Shown here in pieces: positions 1 through 7,800 of a stretch of DNA of 10,220 nucleotides. Position numbers and translations under genes: made by a program. Position 1 is the first letter of the stretch. Every line of letters starts with the position of its first letter. The notes beneath the pieces were generated by a model, which did no database searches, had not been told where the DNA came from, and was given only the letters and a program-made list of their open reading frames with translations. This DNA is from Methylococcales bacterium (GTDB lineage: Bacteria; Pseudomonadota; Gammaproteobacteria; Methylococcales; Methylomonadaceae): assembly GCA_023134955.1 (NCBI GenBank), contig JAGLUC010000338.1, forward strand, positions 1-10,220, given 5' to 3'.

Positions 1-506
1 CCAGCATCAATAGCAATAATTATATCTCTTGCTCTATTGTTAACTGTTTTAGTTACTTTGTTTCTTTTTGTTGATTTTTTTGCATAAGAGGAAGAGGGTA
101 CGTCCGTCACTTTATTAAACAAGTCAACAACTAAACGATGTCCATAGTTATTACCTGGTAAAAGGAGAAAGCTCTTAGGGGTTATGTCATATTTCAGATC
201 GACGACAACTCTTAAATCTTTTTTATTTCTAGCGGCACTTCTTACACGACTGAATAAAGCATGATTCAAAGGAGGTTGCTCAAGTATTGAACGTAATTTA
301 GTATTTGTAAAATCAATTACCAGTCGAGCAGGGTTTTTTAATAAAAAAACCTGATGATCAGCTGAATTAGTTATATCAAATACCATGCGCGTATGGTCAG
401 GCGCAGTCCAATAACGTAAGGAATCAACACGAATTTGTTGGGCACTTGCAGTGGTTGATAACATCAGCATTGAGAAAATACTGATAATTTTCCAAGGTCT
501 ATACAT
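1..506 (-). CDS. amiB: N-acetylmuramoyl-L-alanine amidase, N-terminal part (runs off the left edge)
   Basis: This is a periplasmic zinc amidase that cuts the amide bond between N-acetylmuramic acid and the stem peptide, and its family helps separate daughter cells. I translated it from the ATG at 504-506, which gives 168 codons before the window edge. Residues 1-24 form a signal peptide: basic start MYRPWK, hydrophobic stretch, then ASA before QQ as the likely cleavage site. Residues about 25-125 match an AMIN domain, the septal peptidoglycan-targeting module, with VDSLRYW, RMVFDI, RLVIDF and RLVVDLF. A linker rich in Ser, Lys and Thr follows. The visible sequence ends in RDIIIAIDAG, the first strand of the Amidase_3 catalytic domain; the zinc ligands lie outside the window. 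It sits 33 bases after tsaE with no clear Shine-Dalgarno site, so it is probably an operon member. I chose amiB over amiC because of the nnr-tsaE neighbourhood; a C-terminal LysM domain cannot be checked. Confidence 0.9.
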   Translation of the reverse strand, partial: MYRPWKIISIFSMLMLSTTASAQQIRVDSLRYWTAPDHTRMVFDITNSADHQVFLLKNPARLVIDFTNTKLRSILEQPPLNHALFSRVRSAARNKKDLRVVVDLKYDITPKSFLLLPGNNYGHRLVVDLFNKVTDVPSSSYAKKSTKRNKVTKTVNNRARDIIIAIDA

Positions 507-539
507 AATAATATAGTCTATCCGATAATCTAGTTTAGA

Positions 540-1010
540 TTATAGCACTATGTCATTGTTTTTCCACTTTAGTTTTAATTTATTAATTAAATCGCTGGAT
601 AAAACGGATATTTCAACCTCACGTCCCGTTCCTGCAACGCTTATTGTTATATCAATATCTGCGCTGGGCAAAAAACCATGCCCCTTTTCTGGCCACTCAA
701 TAAAGCATAAGCTTTGTTGTCCCAAATAATCACTCATCCCCATCCATTCTAATTCTTCTGGGTCTTTAAGTCGGTACAAATCAAAATGAAAGAACTTACC
801 TTTAGCTGTGTCATATTCTTCAACAAGTGTATAAGTCGGGCTTTTTACTACGCCTTTATGTCCTGATGCTCTAAGCACTCCACGAGTAAGACAGGTTTTG
901 CCCGCACCTAAATCACCTTTTAAAAATACCAGACATTTTTTAGGTAAAATTCTCCATAGTTCAGCTCCTAATAATGCTGTTTCTTGTTCATTTAATAATT
1001 TAATTTTCAT
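540..1010 (-). CDS. tsaE: tRNA threonylcarbamoyladenosine biosynthesis ATPase TsaE
   Basis: TsaE (YjeE) is the small cytoplasmic ATPase that works with TsaB and TsaD to put the threonylcarbamoyl group on A37 of ANN-reading tRNAs (t6A). The product has 156 residues, close to the roughly 153 of the E. coli protein. The P-loop is GDLGAGKT at residues 32-39. The family's VKSPTYTLVEEY block, including the switch-like Ser-Pro-Thr, lies at about 55-66, HFDLYRL at 75-81, and the conserved FIEWPEKG at 103-110. The start codon overlaps the nnr stop by one base (TAATG), so translation is probably coupled, which fits the lack of a good ribosome binding site. The last 20 residues are Lys/Asn-rich and carry no family motif. 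Function and name are secure from motifs and context together. Confidence 0.96.
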   Translation of the reverse strand: MKIKLLNEQETALLGAELWRILPKKCLVFLKGDLGAGKTCLTRGVLRASGHKGVVKSPTYTLVEEYDTAKGKFFHFDLYRLKDPEELEWMGMSDYLGQQSLCFIEWPEKGHGFLPSADIDITISVAGTGREVEISVLSSDLINKLKLKWKNNDIVL

Positions 1011-2473
1011 TAATTGACCAATTTTCTGATATAAGACATTAGATCACTTGCCAGCATACCTCTTTCTCCCTGGTTTTTAGCAGACAAATCTGCAGCCTGA
1101 CCATGTAAATAAACAGCCAGTTTTGCTGCATCTTGTAATGCTGATTTTTGAGCGATAAACCCTCCTATCATACCCGTCAACACATCTCCCATTCCACCAC
1201 TTGCCATACCAGGATTACCCGTTGTAGAAATAATTATTTCACACCCATTATCAATTAATGTCCCTGCGCCTTTTAATACACAAACACCTCCAAATGTCTG
1301 CTGGATTTTTGAAACTGCTTCAAATCTGTTTTTTGCTACATCCTGAGTTGAACAATTTAATAATCGGGCTGCCTCTCCAGGATGTGGCGTAAGTACCCAG
1401 TTATCACGAAAGAAATCCTTGTTGTTCATTAAATTCAATGCATCCGCATCACAAACCAAGGGTTTATCAGATGCAATAACCTCAGCTAATAACTCTTTTG
1501 CCCATTGACTTTGACCTAAGCCTGGTCCTATCACTACAACCGATGCCTTATCTAATAAAGGCGATAATGTTTCAACATCCTCTATCCCACGGCACATAAT
1601 TTCTGGTCGATTTATATTTATCACATGAGCATGTTTTTCTCTAGTGACAACCGTCACCAACCCAGCACCCACACGAAGAGCGGCTTCAGAGGCTAACTTA
1701 ATCGCCCCTGAAAAACCAATATCTCCACCTACCAACAATACATGTCCATTATGCCCTTTATGTGAAACTCTATTACGTTTAGGCAAAACAGGAGGAGCAA
1801 GCATCAGCTTTGCTGAATAAACAATTTGCTGAAATATATCGTTGTTGATATTTAATTGTGAATAACTAATACTTCCACAATATTCGGCTGCAACCCCAGT
1901 AAATAAACCTTGTTTAAGCCCAACAAAACTAATGGTGTGATTGGCTTTGACCGCATTCCCCATTAATGCCCCAGTATCTGCATTAAGACCAGAAGGTATA
2001 TCTATAGAAACAACTTGCATTGATGAGTCGTTAATTAACTTAATCGCAGCAGCATAAATTCCAGATACCTCTCGATTGAGCCCCGTCCCAAATAAAGCAT
2101 CAACAACAACACCTTTAGCCAAACAAATATCATTATTAAACTGAGTAATATTACCTTCCGCAGCAATATATTCCTGGTAAGCAATTAAGGCATCGCCTTT
2201 CAGAGCATCAGGTTTTGACAAATAATAAACTGTTACCTTAAAATCAGCTTGAATTGCCAGTCTAGCAAGCACATAACCATCACCTGCATTATTTCCTGAA
2301 CCACAAAAAACAACGAGTTCATCATCAATATATTGTTTTTTAATCAATTCAAACACTGCAAGCCCTGCTTGTCGCATTAAATCTATGCTTGGCACAGCAT
2401 AGTCTTCAATAGCAATGCGCTCAATTTCTCTTACTTGTTCAGCCAAATATAATTTTTCGGGTAATTTATCCAT
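1010..2473 (-). CDS. nnr: Bifunctional NAD(P)H-hydrate epimerase / ADP-dependent NAD(P)H-hydrate dehydratase
   Basis: Nnr repairs NADH and NADPH damaged by hydration. The N-terminal YjeF_N domain interconverts the R and S hydrates, and the C-terminal ribokinase-fold domain dehydrates the S form using ADP. Counting from the ATG at 2473 (487 residues), the epimerase shows GSGNNAGDGYV at about 58-68, VVDALFGTG with the conserved Asp near 125, and SIDIPSGLNADTG. The dehydratase begins near 237 with SHKGHNGHVLLVGG, then VIGPGLG, CDADALN, TPHPGE at about 362-367, and the glycine-rich GNPGMASGGMGD at 419-430, whose Asp is the expected catalytic residue. The frame stays open upstream to a GTG at 2521 (503 residues), with another ATG at 2506. 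I prefer 2473 because a TATAAT box lies just upstream of it and recognisable homology starts a few residues after it (LYLAEQVREIE). No candidate start has a strong Shine-Dalgarno site. The gene leads the nnr-tsaE-amiB operon. Confidence 0.94.
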   Translation of the reverse strand: MDKLPEKLYLAEQVREIERIAIEDYAVPSIDLMRQAGLAVFELIKKQYIDDELVVFCGSGNNAGDGYVLARLAIQADFKVTVYYLSKPDALKGDALIAYQEYIAAEGNITQFNNDICLAKGVVVDALFGTGLNREVSGIYAAAIKLINDSSMQVVSIDIPSGLNADTGALMGNAVKANHTISFVGLKQGLFTGVAAEYCGSISYSQLNINNDIFQQIVYSAKLMLAPPVLPKRNRVSHKGHNGHVLLVGGDIGFSGAIKLASEAALRVGAGLVTVVTREKHAHVININRPEIMCRGIEDVETLSPLLDKASVVVIGPGLGQSQWAKELLAEVIASDKPLVCDADALNLMNNKDFFRDNWVLTPHPGEAARLLNCSTQDVAKNRFEAVSKIQQTFGGVCVLKGAGTLIDNGCEIIISTTGNPGMASGGMGDVLTGMIGGFIAQKSALQDAAKLAVYLHGQAADLSAKNQGERGMLASDLMSYIRKLVN

Positions 2474-2504
2474 CTGATTAGGTAAAATGCTCAGTAATAT
2501 GCTC

Positions 2505-2510
2505 ATTATA
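2505..2510 (-). promoter_or_regulatory. Candidate -10 box (TATAAT) for the nnr-tsaE-amiB operon
   Basis: Read on the minus strand, these bases are a perfect TATAAT. A transcript would start near 2498, about 25 bases before the ATG at 2473. The -35 match is poor: TGTCCA at 2534-2529 with 18-base spacing agrees with TTGACA at three of six positions. The last TAAT of the box overlaps the alternative nnr ATG at 2506. In A+T-rich DNA such a box can occur by chance, so the call rests mainly on its place at the head of an operon. Confidence 0.4.
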
Positions 2511-2541
2511 TTTCTAACCACAGTTTTATGGACAGTTTTCT

Positions 2542-3606
2542 ATGACTCAAATTAAGCAACAAAATAATGCTGAATTAATGCTTAGAATTAAACAGTGGGG
2601 AAAAGAATTGGGATTTCAGCAAGTTGGCATCAGTGATATCCAATTACAAAGTGCTGAACAACACTTAGACAAATGGGTGAAAAAAGGCTTTCATGGCGAT
2701 ATGGATTATATGCACAAACATGGTCTTAAAAGAAGCCGCCCTGATTTGCTCCACTCTGGAACGGTTAGCATTATTTCAGCACGAATGGATTACTTGCCTG
2801 AGCCAGTAGAACAAATTAATTCTGTTTTAGATAACCCAATTTCTGCCTTTATTTCCCGTTATGCCCTAGGAAGAGATTATCATAAAATTTTACGGCAACG
2901 CTTGCAAAAACTAGCCACTAAAATTGAGAATGAAGTTGGCAGTTTTGGTTACAGGGTTTTTGTTGATAGTGCTCCGGTGCTGGAAAAGGCAATTGCAGAA
3001 AAAGCAGGGCTAGGCTGGATTGGTAAACATTCAAATCTAATCAACCGTAAAGCAGGTTCATGGTTTTTTTTAGGAGAAATATATACTAATCTTGATCTTC
3101 CGGTTGACCAACAAGCATCTTCTCACTGCGGACAATGCAGAGCTTGTTTAGACATTTGTCCAACACAAGCTATTGTTGCTCCTTATCAAGTAGATGCACG
3201 ACTTTGTATTTCCTATCTTACCATTGAATTACACGGCTCAATACCCGAACATTTACGTACATCAATTGGTAATAGAATATACGGCTGTGACGATTGCCAG
3301 CTTATTTGTCCCTGGAATCGCTTCGCCAAACTTTCTACAGAAAATGAATACAATCCTCGACACAATTTAAATAACAGCCAGTTAACTGAGTTATTTAACT
3401 GGACAGAAGATGAGTTCCTAAAAAAAATGGAAGGTTCGGCTATAAGAAGAATAGGGCACACTCGCTGGCTTAGAAATATTGCAGTCGCTCTAGGAAATAG
3501 CAGCCAATCTGAATCAACAATCCATGCTTTAGAACAACAACAATCTCATCCTTCTGAAATAGTAAAAGAGCATGTTCGCTGGGCTTTAGATAAATTAACG
3601 CTGTGA
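2542..3606 (+). CDS. queG: Epoxyqueuosine reductase QueG
   Basis: QueG is a cytoplasmic cobalamin- and iron-sulfur-dependent enzyme that reduces epoxyqueuosine to queuosine at position 34 of tRNAs with GUN anticodons, the last step of the pathway. The product has 354 residues; the E. coli protein has about 379. The N-terminus has the family's IKQWGKELGFQQVGISD at about 16-32. FVDSAPVLEKAIAEKAGLG begins near 140 and holds the conserved Asp142, the presumed proton donor. Two [4Fe-4S] sites are visible: C196-x2-C199-x2-C202-x3-C206-P, and C222 with C249-x2-C252-x3-C256-P. The tail (HTRWLRNIAVALGN) resembles the HEAT-like helical repeat of the family. The ATG at 2542 gives an N-terminus of the usual length although its ribosome binding site is weak. 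It diverges from nnr, as in enterobacteria. Confidence 0.96.
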   Translation: MTQIKQQNNAELMLRIKQWGKELGFQQVGISDIQLQSAEQHLDKWVKKGFHGDMDYMHKHGLKRSRPDLLHSGTVSIISARMDYLPEPVEQINSVLDNPISAFISRYALGRDYHKILRQRLQKLATKIENEVGSFGYRVFVDSAPVLEKAIAEKAGLGWIGKHSNLINRKAGSWFFLGEIYTNLDLPVDQQASSHCGQCRACLDICPTQAIVAPYQVDARLCISYLTIELHGSIPEHLRTSIGNRIYGCDDCQLICPWNRFAKLSTENEYNPRHNLNNSQLTELFNWTEDEFLKKMEGSAIRRIGHTRWLRNIAVALGNSSQSESTIHALEQQQSHPSEIVKEHVRWALDKLTL

Positions 3607-3787
3607 TTTTATTAAACCTATTTGTCTAAAATGCCCGGGAACATTGAGTTTAAGAAAAAAAGTTACGGTCAATTTATGGGTGTATACATTATATAAAAGA
3701 CGCAGAGTTTTCTTGCGGCATAAAAAAAGTTTATTGATTTAAAAGCAGCTAAGATTCAAGGCTGTGCCTAATAATATGAGTATTACC

Positions 3788-3817
3788 TTGTATAGACTAA
3801 ACTTAGTTGCATAGAAA
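3788..3817 (+). promoter_or_regulatory. Candidate promoter with a short palindrome for the accessory gene pair
   Basis: TTGTAT (3788-3793) and TAGAAA (3812-3817) form a moderate sigma-70-like -35/-10 pair with an 18-base spacer. A transcript would start near 3824, about 28 bases before the preferred ATG. Inside the spacer, ACTAA-AC-TTAGT (3796-3807) is an inverted repeat with five-base arms, placed where a repressor could act. The rest of the 245-base gap from 3607 to 3851 is A+T-rich. It contains a second possible promoter-like patch (TGTATACATTATAT, about 3681-3694) but no clear terminator for queG. Confidence 0.25.
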
Positions 3818-3838
3818 TGTCGTTAATTATTGGATAAC

Positions 3839-3843
3839 AAGGA
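3839..3843 (+). promoter_or_regulatory. Ribosome binding site that fixes the start at 3852
   Basis: AAGGA lies eight bases before the ATG at 3852, a good Shine-Dalgarno match at normal spacing. The reading frame remains open back to a TTG at 3807, but that codon has no comparable site and would add 15 residues with no sign of conservation. The site therefore supports MAEVKK as the true N-terminus. Confidence 0.6.
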
Positions 3844-3851
3844 ATATAGGA

Positions 3852-4736
3852 ATGGCAGAAGTAAAGAAACTTTCCACTACGCAATTGGCTAAAACACGCA
3901 GCCTTTCCCAAACACAATTGTTTTCTGATTTAAGTAACAAAGGATTGATAAAAAAGGAAAATGATAAATGGATATTAACCGAAGCAGGTGAGCAATTAGG
4001 TGGTGTTCACCTTACTGGAAAATACGGTCAATATGTCGCTTGGCCTGAGGATGTTGTATTCGATAAATCAGCAGATAAAACACCTGAACCCAAAAAAGTC
4101 ACATTAATTACAGCAACAGCCATAGGTAAACATTTTGATTTATCCTCAAAAAAGATGAATTACATCTTGTCTGAATTAGGCTGGATAAAACGAGGAATAA
4201 AAGGCTGGTTAACCACGGAACAAGGCGAAAAATTAGGTGCAATTCAGGGTGAAGACTCTCGCTCAGGTGTTCCCTATGCCAGATGGCCTGAATCAATCCT
4301 TAATGTAAAAGCCTTAAAAGACAGTATCGACAATTTAAAAGGCGTTGAAAAACCAAAAACTGACTCAGACAAAGCAGATAGTTTCAGGCATAAATTTGAA
4401 GCCAAGCATCGATCTACAGATGGTCATTTTGTCAGATCTAAAGCTGAGATGTTAATTGATAATTGGCTCTATATGGCAGAAATAGTCCATGCCTATGAGC
4501 GTAAATTACCCATTGAAGAAGACGTCTATTGTGATTTCTATATCCCTACTGGCAAAGTTTATATTGAATTCTGGGGTTATGATAATGATGAAAAATACTT
4601 AGCTAGAAAACAGAAAAAACAGGCTATTTACCAGAAATACAATTTTAATTTGATTGAATTGACTGATGAAGAAGTGCTGAATTTGGATGATGTGTTGCCT
4701 AGGTTGCTGTTGAAGTTTGGGGTGCAGGCTTATTGA
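3852..4736 (+). CDS. Protein with two winged-helix-like repeats and a PD-(D/E)XK nuclease-like domain
   Basis: The 294-residue product has two parts. Residues about 5-68 and 80-149 are two copies of one unit. Each begins with a helix-turn-helix-like stretch (LSTTQLAKTRSLSQTQL and LITATAIGKHFDLSSKKM), continues through a wing-like segment (KWILTEAGEQLGG and GWLTTEQGEKLGA), and ends in a Tyr-x-x-Trp-Pro-Glu signature (YVAWPE near 64, YARWPE near 145). After a charged linker, residues about 190-294 resemble the restriction-endonuclease fold: VRSKAE with Glu199, YCDFYIP with Asp228, YIEFWG with Glu239, and the helix YLARKQKKQAIY. In related domains found on helicases, the catalytic Lys sits in that helix instead of after the Glu. 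A DNA-binding nuclease is likely by inference; the substrate is unknown. Similar N-terminal units are, as I recall, sometimes misannotated as glycerol kinase or antirepressor. It lies 71 bases upstream of the large NTPase gene, so the two may act together. Confidence 0.8.
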   Translation: MAEVKKLSTTQLAKTRSLSQTQLFSDLSNKGLIKKENDKWILTEAGEQLGGVHLTGKYGQYVAWPEDVVFDKSADKTPEPKKVTLITATAIGKHFDLSSKKMNYILSELGWIKRGIKGWLTTEQGEKLGAIQGEDSRSGVPYARWPESILNVKALKDSIDNLKGVEKPKTDSDKADSFRHKFEAKHRSTDGHFVRSKAEMLIDNWLYMAEIVHAYERKLPIEEDVYCDFYIPTGKVYIEFWGYDNDEKYLARKQKKQAIYQKYNFNLIELTDEEVLNLDDVLPRLLLKFGVQAY

Positions 4737-4807
4737 TGGTAGTTATTTAGTTTATTTATGATTTTTAGGTATATTATTTAATTAACTGTCTCACCAAAAG
4801 GAAAATA

Positions 4808-7800
4808 ATGGCAAAGATAAATCAGATTCAAACAGCCATCAAGGAGTTAGATGGTGGTGCATTTCAAAAACTAGCCGATTCTTACCTTCTGAAAAAAGAT
4901 TATCAACAAATTAACCCTATTGGTTCAGTTGCTGGAAGTAATAAAGTAAGAAAAGGAACGCCTGATACTTTAATTCCATTGTCAAATGGTAAATATATTT
5001 TTGCAGAATATACAACAACCATGGAAAGCAAAGAGTTCAAAAAGTTTTGCGATGATATAGATAAATGTTTTGATGAAAGTAAAACTGGAATACCTGTTTC
5101 AAAAATAGAAGAAATTGTACTTTGTTACACATCTGAATTATTGCCAGAAAAAACAGAACAATTACGAAATAAATGCCAAAAAAAAAATGTAAATCTAAAT
5201 GTTTATGGTATTGGTTCAATATCATTTGATCTTCGTGAAAAATACCCTGCTCTTGCAAAAGACTATCTAGGTATTGATGTTGATACAGGGCAAATCATTC
5301 CTCTTGAGAGGTTTATTTCTCTATATGAAAAGAATAAATTAGCAACAACTCTAAAAACTACTTTTCATTTTCGAGAGGGTGAAAAAAATAACTTACTCGC
5401 AGCTATAGACAGCAATAATTTGGTTATTATTTCGGGTCAATCAGGTGTTGGAAAAACCAGAATTGCTGTTGAATGCTATCAACAATTCATTGAGCTAAAT
5501 AAATCATTCAAAGCGTATTGTATTTTCAACCAAGGAGTTGATCTATTTGAAGATGTTAAAGCGTATTTTTCTGATTCTGGTGATTATTTAATTTTTGTTG
5601 ATGATGCCAATCGCATCAGTGGTTTTCAATATATTTTACAGTTATTACAAAACCAAAGAAATGATCAAAATTTTAAAATTGTCATTACTGTAAGAGATTA
5701 TGCTTTAGACAAGATTAGAGAGTCCTGTAAACCTTTTGAATCAGGTACAGAGGTAAATTTAGAGCCATTTTTAAATGATGAAATAAAGACGCTTGTTCAA
5801 GATGAATTTGGGATAAACAATCACTATTATTTAGATAGAATAGTAGATATTTCTCAAGGAAATCCTCGCTTAGCAGTAATGGCTGGGAAAGTAGCCAAGG
5901 ATAGTAATACGCTTGAAAGTATTAGAGATGCTTCGGAGTTATATGAAACATATTACTCATCAATAAAAGCTGACCTTAATGCATTAAACGATAAAAATAT
6001 TCTAAAAGTAGCTGGAATTATGGCTTTTTTTAGAAGCATAGATAAAACAAATAAAAGCTTAATGTTGGATATCGAAGCGATATTTAACATTTCACCAGAA
6101 GACTTCTGGGAAGCGGCTAAAATACTTCATGACATGGAGGTTTTAGATATGTTTGAAAATGAGGTGGTTAAAACATCTGACCAAGTTCTTGCTACCTATC
6201 TTTTTTATTTAGTGTTCTTTAAAGAAAAGACTCTTGATTTTTCTATACTTATAAAGGATTTATTTCCACGATTTAAACAACGCCTTATTGATGCAATTAA
6301 TCCAATTCTGAATACTTTTGATTTTGATGAAACTAAGAAAACATTGCAATTAGCAGTTGATGAAATATGGGTGCATACACAAGAAAATAATGACGCTAAT
6401 TTTCTTCAATTAATTGATGTATTTTGGTTTTTGAAGCCAACGGAAACGCTGATTTATATACAAAAAAAGGTTGAATGTCTTAATGCTCAAAAAATGGGTA
6501 TTGGTCAAATCAAATTTGAGGCTGATTCTAGCTCAAACCTAACAGACTTTCTATCAACACTTTCCCTGTTTAGATTCTTAGATGTTACTGAAATCACAAT
6601 GTCTTTAGATGTTTTTATACAATATCTATATAAACAACCTCAAGATACCCCTAAGATTTTACGTTGCTTCGTTGATAATTATGGTTTTCAACCAGATTCT
6701 TATCGTTTTGGCTATCATGTACAAATGGCTGTAGTTGAGAAAATAATTGAATATAGTGATTCAGGAAATAATGAATATTATTCTAGGGTATTTATAGCCT
6801 TATCTGAAAAATACCTTCACACGCATTTTTCTAGTGTAAAGTCAGGAAAAGGTCAAACAATAAATATTATGAATTTTGATTTAGCTGACACTGATGAGTT
6901 ATTTAGCTTAAGAAAATTAATGTGGACTCATTTATTTAGCCTCTATAAAAACAAAAACCTCCAAAAACCAGTTCTTCATTTATTGTTAAACCATTCACTT
7001 TCTGGGTTAGACCTTTCTGTTACCAGTATTATTAAACATGATGCAGTGCTTGTTGCTACCTTTTTTGAAGATAGCCTTGATCTAGAAAACCTTTATCACT
7101 GTATTATTGTCCAACAATACCTCAAGTTATTAAAACGCTTAAAAATTTCATTTGATGAAAAGTTGAAAATATTATTTCGATCTACAAGTTATGAATTCTA
7201 TGAGTTTCTGACTGATAGACTTGAAAGAATGGAGTTAAAATTAAGCAACGAAGATTATCGTAAATATCAAAAGAAGAAAATAGAGAAATTTACTAAGTCC
7301 TATTCAGTAAATGATTACAGCAATATATTTCAAGAGCTTTTAGACATCCGCCAGATACTTGGTAACCATTCGGAATGGCAGATAAATCAAGGCGCTGTTT
7401 CAATATTTGCAGAACTTAGTGAGCGAAATCCTAACTTATATACTGAGGTTGTTGAAGATTACTTAAAAAAAGGTGAGATTCTGAACCTTAACGTATGGGT
7501 TCTTGTTTCTAACCTCATGAAGTCGTGTGGAACGAACACTGCGTTACAGGTGTTATCTGTGACTGATTATCCATCAAAAAATAGATGGCTCTTTCACTAT
7601 TATCAGAACCTTTCAACGGATGATATTAATCAAGAGTCTATTCACGCACTGATTGATTTATATATAACATCAGAACATCAATATTTTACCAATGATTTAG
7701 ATTTTCTTTTAAAGTATGAATCTATTGAGAAAGGTTTTATTGCTAAGATTGTTAAAATTATTGTTGATAGAGCAATTTCAGATTCTTTTTTAGCGAATGC

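Noticed and set aside
3213..3461. Minus-strand open frame inside queG
   Set aside because: It lies opposite the iron-sulfur region of a well-supported gene and has no motif or ribosome binding site.
3807..3851. TTG-initiated 15-residue extension of the wHTH-nuclease protein
   Set aside because: There is no ribosome binding site near the TTG, while AAGGA is well placed before the ATG at 3852, and the extension covers the likely promoter and transcript start.
4108..4296. Minus-strand open frame inside the wHTH-nuclease gene
   Set aside because: It is fully antisense to a supported gene, and its leucine-rich product is a by-product of A+T-rich codons.
5037..5258. Minus-strand open frame inside the NTPase gene encoding a Phe/Leu-rich, membrane-like peptide
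   Set aside because: The hydrophobic composition is what results from reading Lys/Asn-rich codons backwards; there is no supporting signal.
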